Assembly: GCA_002067405.1 (NCBI GenBank)
Contig: MVRP01000114.1
Coordinates: forward strand, 1-12,568
DNA length: 12,568 nt
Direction of reading: 5' to 3'
Origin: Syntrophorhabdaceae bacterium PtaU1.Bin034
GTDB taxonomy: Bacteria > Desulfobacterota_G > Syntrophorhabdia > Syntrophorhabdales > WCHB1-27
Positions 6,900-12,568 of this stretch are shown here, one piece after another (the first letter of the stretch is position 1; every line of letters begins with the position of its first letter). A model generated the notes under the pieces. It was not told the origin of the DNA and searched no databases. It saw only the letters and a program-made list of their open reading frames with translations. A program made the position numbers and the translations under genes.

Positions 6900-8039
6900 T
6901 CACGCCCTGTTTACAAGCTCGTATAACCGGTCGACCGCCCTTTCGGTCGCCACCTCGGTCACCACCTCGACGCCGCCCGAGCGGAAGATCTCCCATGTCT
7001 CTTCCTGCCTGTTGCCCAAGGCCTTTGCCACGACGGGAATCTTCAGGTTGTGTTCCTTGATGTAGCGCACAACGCCCTTAGCCCCTTCATGGATGGGGTT
7101 GATCCCTCCATAGACGTTTATGAATATCGCCCTCAGCCCCGGTTTCATCATAACCAGCTCCATGCACTTGTAGAGCAAATCGGCTGTAATGCCTCCGCCG
7201 GTTTCGAGGAAATTGGCCGGTTTCATCTTCTGGGCAATGATATCCATCGACGCCATACCAAGACCTGCGCCGGAGGAGATGATGCCGATATCGCCGTCCA
7301 GGTCGACGTAGGTGACGCCGATTTCCCTGCCCCTTCGCTCCAGGGGGTTCTCTATGCGGTCAACCCGGTCGGGCAACGAGAAGCGGACCCTCGATAACGC
7401 GGAATCGTCGACTTCGAGTACGGCATCGACAGCAAGGAGACCGCCGTTGGGAAGAACGACAAGGGGATTGATCTCGGCGATCAAAGCTTCGTAACGAAGC
7501 GCGATGTTGTAAAGCTGGCCGATCACGTCGGTCCACGCGGTAATAAGCTGCTGTTTGAGCCCGAGCATTCTCAGAAGGCCGCGGGCGAGGTACGGATAAT
7601 ACCCGAAAGAAGGATCAATGTGGATAGCGGCGATCTTCTCCGGGGACGTCTTCGCCGTCTCTTCGATACGTACTCCTCCTTCGGTGCTGACCACGATGAC
7701 CGGCTTGCCCGAATACCCGTCTATGGTCATGCCGAGGTAGAGTTCCTTGGCGATCTCCGCTTTCTCGCACACAAGTATCCGTCGAACGGGAAGACCTTTG
7801 ATTTCGGAGACGAACAGCTCATCGGCAAGCTCTTTCAGCGCATCGGGTGAGGCAGCGGTCTTTATGCCTCCCGCGAGCCCGCGACCGCCGACAAGGACCT
7901 GCGCCTTCAGCATCACCGGATAACCTATCTCTCCGGCCAGCTGGAGGGCTTCATGCATGGTCGTCGCGACACCGCGGCGGGGAACGGGGATGCGAAACTG
8001 TTCAAAAATATCCAGCGCCTCATATTCATGAAGTCTCAT
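6900..8039 (-). CDS. sucC: Succinyl-CoA synthetase beta-subunit-like protein (ATP-grasp acyl-CoA ligase)
   Basis: 379 aa, close to typical SucC (~388). The beta subunit holds the nucleotide-binding ATP-grasp domain and, with the alpha subunit, makes acyl-CoA from acid, CoA and ATP, or runs in reverse to make ATP. Seen: MRLHEYEALDIFEQFRIPVP start, PVMLKAQVLVGGRGLAGGIK (41-60), AEINPL (188-193), NFLETGGG (276-283) for the usual NFLDxGGG, and IFINVYGGI (305-313). Odd features: the signature after GGI, normally xRCDxIAxGI, is here NPIHEGAKGV, and the usual VRLxGTN is AKALGNR (~338-344). These replacements fit a changed acyl substrate. AGGAA lies 11 nt before the ATG, a rather long spacing. It is the first gene of the leftward arm, reading from the promoter at 8114-8142 and divergent from the GntR gene. 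Confidence 0.9.
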   Translation of the reverse strand: MRLHEYEALDIFEQFRIPVPRRGVATTMHEALQLAGEIGYPVMLKAQVLVGGRGLAGGIKTAASPDALKELADELFVSEIKGLPVRRILVCEKAEIAKELYLGMTIDGYSGKPVIVVSTEGGVRIEETAKTSPEKIAAIHIDPSFGYYPYLARGLLRMLGLKQQLITAWTDVIGQLYNIALRYEALIAEINPLVVLPNGGLLAVDAVLEVDDSALSRVRFSLPDRVDRIENPLERRGREIGVTYVDLDGDIGIISSGAGLGMASMDIIAQKMKPANFLETGGGITADLLYKCMELVMMKPGLRAIFINVYGGINPIHEGAKGVVRYIKEHNLKIPVVAKALGNRQEETWEIFRSGGVEVVTEVATERAVDRLYELVNRA

Positions 8040-8065
8040 AGCGATTCAAGTTCCTTATTAATGAT

Positions 8066-8105
8066 TTTTCGCATTACGAAGAAGATCGTTTCTTTTCGCA
8101 TAACG
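8066..8105. promoter_or_regulatory. Pair of direct repeats TTTTCGCATWACG in the sucC leader, candidate operators
   Basis: TTTTCGCATTACG (8066-8078) and TTTTCGCATAACG (8093-8105) match at 12 of 13 positions and start 27 bp apart. Both lie between the predicted sucC transcription start (about 8107, minus strand) and its start codon, where a bound repressor would block transcription. The first copy also overlaps a TTCG-N5-CGAA dyad. The neighbouring GntR protein is the obvious candidate ligand, but this is inference. Confidence 0.5.
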
Positions 8106-8113
8106 CGCCTGCA

Positions 8114-8142
8114 AGTATAAAATCCTCAAGCCCGCTTGTCAA
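8114..8142 (-). promoter_or_regulatory. Near-consensus sigma-70 promoter of sucCD
   Basis: On the minus strand TTGACA (8142-8137) and TATACT (8119-8114) are separated by exactly 17 bp. The -35 is a perfect match and the -10 matches TATAAT at five of six positions. The predicted start is near 8107, giving a ~68-nt leader to sucC. A core promoter this strong beside candidate operators suggests control by repression. Confidence 0.75.
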
Positions 8143-8143
8143 C

Positions 8144-8171
8144 GAAAATAATTGAAAATCTAATTATTTTC
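8144..8171. promoter_or_regulatory. Perfect 10-bp inverted repeat upstream of the sucC -35 element
   Basis: GAAAATAATT (8144-8153) and AATTATTTTC (8162-8171) are perfect reverse complements around an 8-bp spacer, ending 2 bp from the sucC -35 box. The position suits an activator site for sucC or a shared regulatory site for both arms. The A+T-rich sequence raises the chance of coincidence. Confidence 0.5.
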
Positions 8172-8205
8172 TTACTGCGACAAGTAGCGATTATATTTGT
8201 GTCAG

Positions 8206-8233
8206 AATTTAATTGCAAATTTAATTTAATTGC
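8206..8233. promoter_or_regulatory. Direct repeat AATTTAATTGC x2 over the GntR-gene promoter
   Basis: Exact 11-bp copies at 8206-8216 and 8223-8233, 17 bp start to start. They overlap the proposed -35 and spacer of the GntR-gene promoter, so they could serve in autoregulation. The sequence differs from the repeats in the sucC leader. Confidence 0.4.
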
Positions 8234-8241
8234 TTTACATT
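8213..8241 (+). promoter_or_regulatory. Candidate sigma-70 promoter of the GntR-family regulator
   Basis: TTGCAA (8213-8218), a 17-bp spacer and TACATT (8236-8241) are a fair match. The start would be near 8248, leaving a ~30-nt leader with the ribosome site AAGAGGA (8264-8270). A second reading, TTTACA-N16-TAAAAT (8234-8261), would put the start inside the ribosome site and is less likely. Confidence 0.4.
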
Positions 8242-8277
8242 AAATCATCAGAACATAAAATTTAAGAGGATACGAGA

Positions 8278-8976
8278 ATGGCGGAGCGCAAAACTGGAAA
8301 GAGTGCCAAGCAGCAGCAGGAAGACAGCAGCCAGATCGCCTACCAGGGAATCAGGCGCATGATTTACACAAAGGAACTGGTCCCGGGTCAGAAGATCGCA
8401 TACCGGGACCTCGCCGAGAAGCTTCAACTGAGCCCGACGCCGATCATCCAGGCCCTGGAGAGGCTCGAACTGCTGGGCTTCGTATGTCACGAGCCGAACC
8501 GCGGATTCTTTATGTCACCTTTCAGCATCAGGGAGATTGAAGAGATTTACGAGATGAGGGAGCTTATTGAGCCGTCCCTTCTTCCGACTACCATCCAGAA
8601 CCTGAAAAAGGACGACCTTGCCACATTGAAGGCAGCCCTGGAGGCACACCAATCAGCGGAGCGCGAGGTCTACCTGAAAGAACGCCTTTTCAAGAACAAG
8701 GAATTTCATTTGACCCTGGCGTCACTCTCAGGAAAAGAAACCCAGATCCGCATCCTGGAAAACATCTTCGATATCCTTTTCCTCAAATACAGCGGACTGC
8801 CAAGAACGTCTCTTCAGGCAACGGACCAGGAACATCAGGAGATATTCGATGCCGTATCGTTGCGCAGCATGGAAAGGGCCCAGACAGTGCTGAAGAATCA
8901 CGTCACGAACGTGAAGATCCAGGTCCTGTCAAGCGTTCGGAAGATGATGGAAGAACAGGAGAAAGGGCAATTTTGA
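8278..8976 (+). CDS. GntR-family transcriptional regulator, FadR/FCD subfamily
   Basis: 232 aa DNA-binding regulator. Residues ~18-80 form the GntR winged helix-turn-helix: QIAYQGIRRMIY, ELVPGQKIAYRDLAEKLQLS, PTPIIQALERLELLGFV and the wing HEPNRGFFM. Residues ~85-220 form the all-helical FCD effector domain (IREIEEIYEMRELIEP; EFHLTLASLSG; DQEHQEIFDAV; LKNHVTNV). Candidate metal-binding residues N140, H144, H186 and H208 fit the FCD pattern of D/N-x3-H followed by two distant histidines, so a carboxylate-type ligand bound through a metal is likely. AAGAGGA lies 7 nt before the ATG. The gene is divergent from sucCD and 93 nt upstream of the dehydratase-family gene on the same strand, so it probably controls both arms in response to a pathway acid or acyl-CoA. 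The ligand is unknown. A ~17-residue polar N-terminal tail precedes the HTH. Confidence 0.92.
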   Translation: MAERKTGKSAKQQQEDSSQIAYQGIRRMIYTKELVPGQKIAYRDLAEKLQLSPTPIIQALERLELLGFVCHEPNRGFFMSPFSIREIEEIYEMRELIEPSLLPTTIQNLKKDDLATLKAALEAHQSAEREVYLKERLFKNKEFHLTLASLSGKETQIRILENIFDILFLKYSGLPRTSLQATDQEHQEIFDAVSLRSMERAQTVLKNHVTNVKIQVLSSVRKMMEEQEKGQF

Positions 8977-9001
8977 CGCCTTCCGCCTCGAGCGGAAGCG
9001 T
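8976..9001 (+). other. Hairpin directly after the GntR-gene stop codon
   Basis: ACGC-C-TTCCGC (8976-8986) and GCGGAAGCGT (8992-9001) form a 10-bp stem with one bulged C and a 5-nt loop, starting at the last base of the stop codon. No U-tract follows. It could partly terminate or separate the regulator message from the dehydratase-family message. Confidence 0.45.
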
Positions 9002-9005
9002 GTGG

Positions 9006-9015
9006 TTACCGGTAA
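9006..9015. promoter_or_regulatory. Palindrome TTACCGGTAA before the dehydratase-family gene
   Basis: A perfect 10-bp palindrome 54 bp upstream of the start codon at 9070. It could be a separate operator for this gene. I see only a weak -10 (CATAAT, 9044-9049) and no good -35, so an independent promoter here is unproven. Confidence 0.3.
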
Positions 9016-9069
9016 GAAAACGCTGATCGACTTTTGCGACGATCATAATTCCATACAGGAGGTTTCACC

Positions 9070-10506
9070 ATGGGTCTCAAAACAAAAAAAGAGTATATCG
9101 AGTCCGTAGCGGCTCTCACACCCACGGCATACATGTTTGGGCAAAAGCTCACAAACATAATTGACAATCCGCGCATCCGCGCCGGCATCGAGGCAACGGC
9201 CGCTACGTATGAACTGGCGGAGAAGGAAGAAAACCGCGATCTCTTCACAACCGTAAGCCCTCTCCTTAATGAGCGGGTAAGCCGCTTTACCCTGCCCCCT
9301 GCCAGCATCGAGGACCTCGTTGCCCGGGTGAAGGTCAACCGTAAGGTCGCGAACTACGTGGGCACCTGCCATCAGAGGTGCACGGGCCTTGATTGCCTGT
9401 CCTCCCTCGCAATAGTAACCTATGACGTGGATCAGAAGTATGGAACTTCATACAACAGGAACTTCCTCGAATTCCTCAAGCACATGCAGAAAAACGACCT
9501 CACCGGGAACGCCGGCGTCACCGACGTCAAGGGCGATCGTTCTCTCAATCCCGCCGACCAGGTCGACAAGGATATGTTCCTCCACGTTGTCGAAAAACGG
9601 GATGACGGGATCGTGGTTCGCGGGGCAAAGGCCCATCAGACGGGTTCTCTTTCATCCCACGAGATCATCGTGCTCCCGACGAGGGCAATGACCAAAGCAG
9701 ACAGTGATTATGCGGTCTCCTTCGCCATTCCTTCCGATACCGCAGGGCTCATTCATGTGGTAGGAAGGTCCACCCTCGACATGCGCGAGCTTGACGGGGC
9801 TGATTGCGGTAACGTGTACTATTCGAAATACTGCCCTACCCTGATCTTCGACAACGTCTTCGTGCCCTGGAACCGTGTTTTCCTGTGTGGCGAGTCCGAG
9901 TTCGCCCAGGATTTGGTCGTGAAGTTCTCCTCCTTCCACCGGCAGAGCCATGGCGGATGCAAGTCGGGCAAGATTGACTGCATGATCGGCTGTGCCCTCA
10001 CGCTTATGGATTACAATGGAACGGCAAAAGCAGCGCACCTGAAGCAGAAGGTGATCGATATGATCCACAGGGCCGAAACACTGTACGCCTGCTGTCTGGC
10101 CTCATCGTACGAAGGCAAGAAGCAGCCTTCGGGCGCCTACTTTATCGACACCGTTCTCGCCAATGCATCCAAGATCCATGAAGGTAAAGAGCTTGCCGAA
10201 GCCATCCGCCTCATGATCGACGCCTGCGGTGGTTTCGTGGCCGACCTGCCTTCCGACAGGGATTTTAACAATCCCGAGATCGGCGGCCTCCTCAAGAAGT
10301 ACCTGAAGGGCGTGGACAGCGTGCCGGTAGAGAACCGGGTCAAAATGTACAGGCTGGCAGAGAAACTGGCCCTCGAAAGCGCCGACACCATCTCCGATAT
10401 ACACGGCGGCGGCTCTCCGGAGGCCCACAGGGTTACCATTTTCCGTGAAACCGACATAAACAGCAAGAAAAAGGCTGCCAAACGACTGGCAGGCGTCGAA
10501 AGCTAA
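9070..10506 (+). CDS. 4-hydroxybutyryl-CoA dehydratase/vinylacetyl-CoA isomerase family flavoprotein ([4Fe-4S], FAD), divergent
   Basis: 478 aa, HpaB superfamily (acyl-CoA-dehydrogenase-like fold). Closest known relative by eye is AbfD of Clostridium aminobutyricum, which dehydrates 4-hydroxybutyryl-CoA to crotonyl-CoA by a radical mechanism with FAD and a [4Fe-4S] cluster. Shared: YMFGQKL, DQKYGTSYNRNF, VRGAKAHQTGS, FDNVFVPWNRVFLC, HRQSHGGCK, HGGGSPEA and INSKKKAAKRLAG. The four AbfD cluster ligands (C99, C103, H292, C299) match C100, C104, H290 and C297; Q101, T190 and K300 also have counterparts (Q102, T191, K298). AbfD residues E257, Y296 and E455 instead align to C255, H294 and S442, though the last region contains a small gap. 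C109 is an extra cysteine. This is therefore a cluster-bearing family member that may catalyse another reaction. AGGAGG (9057-9062) lies 7 nt before the ATG. It is far less like the aerobic 4-hydroxyphenylacetate hydroxylases, which lack the cluster ligands. Confidence 0.85.
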   Translation: MGLKTKKEYIESVAALTPTAYMFGQKLTNIIDNPRIRAGIEATAATYELAEKEENRDLFTTVSPLLNERVSRFTLPPASIEDLVARVKVNRKVANYVGTCHQRCTGLDCLSSLAIVTYDVDQKYGTSYNRNFLEFLKHMQKNDLTGNAGVTDVKGDRSLNPADQVDKDMFLHVVEKRDDGIVVRGAKAHQTGSLSSHEIIVLPTRAMTKADSDYAVSFAIPSDTAGLIHVVGRSTLDMRELDGADCGNVYYSKYCPTLIFDNVFVPWNRVFLCGESEFAQDLVVKFSSFHRQSHGGCKSGKIDCMIGCALTLMDYNGTAKAAHLKQKVIDMIHRAETLYACCLASSYEGKKQPSGAYFIDTVLANASKIHEGKELAEAIRLMIDACGGFVADLPSDRDFNNPEIGGLLKKYLKGVDSVPVENRVKMYRLAEKLALESADTISDIHGGGSPEAHRVTIFRETDINSKKKAAKRLAGVES

Positions 10507-10530
10507 ATCTCACACATACTCCTTGTACAA

Positions 10531-10562
10531 TGGATTCCCATGGGCTCGCTCGTGGGAATCCA
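10531..10562 (+). terminator. Stem-loop after the dehydratase-family gene
   Basis: TGGATTCCCA (10531-10540) and TGGGAATCCA (10553-10562) are a perfect 10-bp inverted repeat around a 12-nt loop, 25 nt after the stop codon. No U-run follows. It probably stabilises the 3' end or terminates weakly, and is followed by a second small hairpin. Confidence 0.55.
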
Positions 10563-10583
10563 CTTGAGAGGGGGGACCTGGCG

Positions 10584-10597
10584 CACCCGCTTGCGGG
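10584..10597. repeat. Copy 2 of the 14-bp repeat CACCCGCTTGCGGG, within a hairpin
   Basis: Identical to 2910-2923. Here the flanks extend the stem: GCG-C-ACCCGC (10581-10590), loop TT, GCGGGTCGC (10593-10601), a 9-bp stem with one bulge. Like copy 1 it lies shortly after the end of a plus-strand gene and before GCGGC. Confidence 0.45.
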
Positions 10598-10664
10598 TCG
10601 CGGCTCCGACGGCCTGGCACCCCCATGGAGTGGGTAGGCGATAGGAGCCGCCGATAATTGACGA

Positions 10665-10693
10665 TTGATTGTTTTCAAAGCATGAAGTATACT
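10665..10693 (+). promoter_or_regulatory. Candidate sigma-70 promoter of guaBA
   Basis: TTGATT (10665-10670), a 17-bp spacer and TATACT (10688-10693). The start would be near 10700, leaving a ~190-nt untranslated leader before guaB. A second candidate is an extended -10, TGGTATATT (10801-10809), closer to the gene but with no good -35. Confidence 0.55.
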
Positions 10694-10812
10694 ACCTCCC
10701 AAAAAACGGCACCGAGCATCTTCTTTCTGCCGCAGCTTAATATGAGGGACACTTTCACGCCTGACCAAACCACCTATTCTATCACCCATTCAGGCAAATA
10801 TGGTATATTGGG

Positions 10813-10844
10813 GGTGATGGCGGATGCGGTAGTTGACCATCACC
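10813..10844 (+). promoter_or_regulatory. Inverted repeat in the guaB leader
   Basis: GGTGATGG (10813-10820) and CCATCACC (10837-10844) are perfect reverse complements with a 16-nt spacer, just downstream of the second candidate -10 and 47 nt before the guaB start. It may be an operator or an RNA hairpin. I see no known purine-riboswitch core in this leader. Confidence 0.4.
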
Positions 10845-10891
10845 ACTGTCAGACCTTAGCACATTTGTAAAAGAGAAAAGGAGGGTTACGT

Positions 10892-12358
10892 ATGGGAGAA
10901 AACTATATTGAGGAAGGTCTCACCTTTGACGATCTTCTTCTTGTGCCGTCCCTCAGCGAAGTAATGCCCTCCGACGTGGATGTCTCGACGAACCTGACCC
11001 CCGAGATAAAATTAAATATACCTCTTATCAGTGCGGCAATGGATACGGTAACCGAGGCAAAAACGGCGATATGTATGGCCCAGGAGGGAGGTATAGGCAT
11101 AATCCACCGGAACATGGGCGTGCAGGAACAGGCCCAGGAAGTTGAAAAAGTAAAGAAATCCGAAAGCGGAATGATAATCGATCCCATCGTCATATCACCC
11201 GATCAGCAGATAAGGGATGCGCTGAATCTGATGAGCCGCTACAGGATATCCGGAATTCCTGTGACAAGAGGGACTAAACTTGTCGGAATCATCACCAACA
11301 GGGACCTCCGGTTCGAGACAAATCTCGAGCAGAAAGTTCAGGACGTGATGACCAAGGATAATCTAGTTACCGTTGAAGAAGGAATCAGTCTGGAAGAATC
11401 AAAGAAAGTGCTCCACAAACACAGGATCGAGAAGCTCCTCGTCATCGACAAGGAATACAATCTCAAAGGTCTCATCACCATAAAGGACATAGAAAAGGTT
11501 ATCAAATACCCATCGGCCTGCAAAGACTCGCTCGGCAGATTAAGGGTCGGAGCGGCAGTCGGTGTAGGGCCCGACAGGGAAGCGAGAGTCGATGCACTCT
11601 TGAAAGCACGTTGTGATGTCATTGTCGTAGATACCGCCCACGGGCATTCCAGGAACGTGATCGAGACGGTAAAAGATATCAAAAAGAATTTCAGGAACGT
11701 GCAGTTGATTGCAGGAAATATCGCTACAGAGGAAGGATGTCGGGCTCTTATTGATGCCGGATGCGACGCGGTGAAAATAGGGGTAGGTCCCGGGTCCATC
11801 TGCACCACAAGAATTGTGGCAGGGGTCGGCGTGCCCCAGATAACAGCTATTCTTGGGGCGGCAAGGGTTGCGAAACAGCGGGGCATACCTATTGTCGCAG
11901 ACGGCGGAATAAAGTACTCGGGCGACATTACAAAGGCGATAGCCGCAGGCGCCGACGTGGTAATGATAGGGAACCTGTTCGCAGGGACCGATGAGACACC
12001 GGGAGAGATGGTGCTCTATCAGGGCCGGACTTACAAAACCTACCGCGGCATGGGATCGCTCGATGCCATGAAGGAAGGCAAGACAAGAGACCGCTATTCG
12101 ATCAGGGAAAACGAGGTAGAGTCCAAGATCGTTCCTGAAGGGATCGAGGGGCGTGTTCCCTACCGCGGCTCGCTCTCCTTTACCCTCCATCAGCTTGTAG
12201 GAGGCATACGGGCAGGCATGGGTTATCTTGGCTGCCGTACCCTTCCGGAGCTCCGGAAAAACGCCAAATTCGTCCGTATTACAAATGCAGGTCTCAGAGA
12301 AAGCCATGTCCACGACGTAATGATCACAAAAGAAGCGCCGAACTATAGGGTCGAATAA
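10892..12358 (+). CDS. guaB: Inosine-5'-monophosphate dehydrogenase
   Basis: 488 aa, the standard bacterial IMPDH length. It oxidises IMP to XMP with NAD+, the rate-limiting step of guanine nucleotide synthesis in the cytosol. Seen: N-terminal [20 protein letters not shown]; barrel strand [12 protein letters not shown]; an inserted pair of CBS domains (~95-205, with [19 protein letters not shown] and [10 protein letters not shown]) for nucleotide regulation; VVDTAHGHS (245-253); the active-site loop [12 protein letters not shown] with nucleophile C304; [11 protein letters not shown]; flap arginine-tyrosine R401-Y402; and [12 protein letters not shown] (415-426). Nothing is missing. AAGGAGG (10878-10884) lies 7 nt before the ATG. 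The stop codon overlaps the guaA start as TAATG, so the two are translationally coupled. Confidence 0.98.
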   Translation: MGENYIEEGLTFDDLLLVPSLSEVMPSDVDVSTNLTPEIKLNIPLISAAMDTVTEAKTAICMAQEGGIGIIHRNMGVQEQAQEVEKVKKSESGMIIDPIVISPDQQIRDALNLMSRYRISGIPVTRGTKLVGIITNRDLRFETNLEQKVQDVMTKDNLVTVEEGISLEESKKVLHKHRIEKLLVIDKEYNLKGLITIKDIEKVIKYPSACKDSLGRLRVGAAVGVGPDREARVDALLKARCDVIVVDTAHGHSRNVIETVKDIKKNFRNVQLIAGNIATEEGCRALIDAGCDAVKIGVGPGSICTTRIVAGVGVPQITAILGAARVAKQRGIPIVADGGIKYSGDITKAIAAGADVVMIGNLFAGTDETPGEMVLYQGRTYKTYRGMGSLDAMKEGKTRDRYSIRENEVESKIVPEGIEGRVPYRGSLSFTLHQLVGGIRAGMGYLGCRTLPELRKNAKFVRITNAGLRESHVHDVMITKEAPNYRVE

Positions 12359-12568
12359 TGAGCTATCGCGATTACCACAAGGAAATAGTTACGATACTGG
12401 ATTTCGGGTCGCAATACACGCAGCTGATAGCGCGAAAAGTCAGGGAATTGGGTGTTTACTGCGAGATATTTCCTTATAATGTCGCCTTTGACAAGATAAA
12501 GTCCCTGAAGCCGGTGGGAATAATACTCTCCGGGGGACCCAGAAGCGTGACGGAGGCAGACGCCCCTG
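12358..12568 (+). CDS. guaA: GMP synthase (glutamine-hydrolysing), N-terminal part (cut by the window edge)
   Basis: The first 70 codons are present. GuaA converts XMP to GMP with ATP and glutamine, the step after GuaB. The start [20 protein letters not shown] followed by [21 protein letters not shown] and [12 protein letters not shown] is the class I glutamine amidotransferase domain, with the expected [16 protein letters not shown] and LSGGPxSV motifs. The catalytic Cys and the synthetase half lie beyond the window. The ATG overlaps the last base of the guaB stop codon; the AGGG about 8 nt upstream is only a weak ribosome site, consistent with coupling to guaB. Confidence 0.96.
   Translation, partial: MSYRDYHKEIVTILDFGSQYTQLIARKVRELGVYCEIFPYNVAFDKIKSLKPVGIILSGGPRSVTEADAP

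Noticed and set aside
9070..10506. Annotation as an aerobic 4-hydroxyphenylacetate 3-monooxygenase (HpaB)
   Set aside because: The four iron-sulfur ligands and the AbfD-like blocks place it in the cluster-bearing branch, not the flavin-dependent oxygenases.
10658..10870. 70-aa plus-strand frame before guaB
   Set aside because: It has no ribosome site, low-complexity unstructured composition and no recognisable motif. It overlaps the best candidate guaB promoter, so it is treated as leader DNA.
11540..12313. 257-aa minus-strand frame inside guaB
   Set aside because: Lies entirely opposite conserved IMPDH sequence; a high-G+C shadow frame.
1..12568. CRISPR array, tRNA, rRNA, insertion sequence or prophage genes
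   Set aside because: No regularly spaced repeats, no recognisable tRNA or rRNA stretches, and no transposase, integrase or phage-like frame was seen.

Overview
The window looks like bacterial chromosome of moderate G+C from a Gram-negative anaerobe. The sequence basis is a bifunctional class A penicillin-binding protein of the PBP1C type, an exported small protein, and a member of the oxygen-sensitive FAD/[4Fe-4S] 4-hydroxybutyryl-CoA dehydratase family beside an ADP-forming acyl-CoA ligase. A Desulfobacterota/Syntrophorhabdus-like fermentative or syntrophic organism would fit, but the taxonomic assignment is inference only.

Layout. (1) 1-2846, plus strand: the 3' end of a bacterial Ku gene followed by a full-length ligD (phosphoesterase-ligase-polymerase order), a two-gene non-homologous end-joining operon. 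It ends at a long inverted repeat shared with the convergent gene. (2) 3014-3517, minus strand: a small exported protein built from two diverged copies of one motif. It is divergent from pbpC (3771-5921, plus), which converges on sucD with only 35 bp between them. (3) 5957-10506: a divergently organised metabolic module. sucC-sucD-like genes read leftward from a near-consensus sigma-70 promoter. A GntR/FCD regulator and a dehydratase-family flavoprotein read rightward. The 238-bp A+T-rich region between the two arms holds at least three repeat structures that look like operators. (4) 10892-12568: guaB and the start of guaA, overlapping as TAATG, preceded by a 385-bp leader region with candidate promoters and hairpins. 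This is the GMP branch of purine synthesis.

The most interesting part is the 5957-10506 module. The dehydratase-family protein keeps all four expected iron-sulfur ligands (C100, C104, H290, C297). By my from-memory alignment to Clostridium aminobutyricum AbfD, three acid/base residues (E257, Y296, E455) are not conserved (C255, H294, S442). The SucCD-like pair keeps the phospho-histidine and ATP-grasp framework but lacks several signature stretches of true succinyl-CoA synthetases in both subunits. Together with a dedicated GntR regulator this suggests an acyl-CoA pathway on an unidentified carboxylate. The substrate cannot be read from the sequence.
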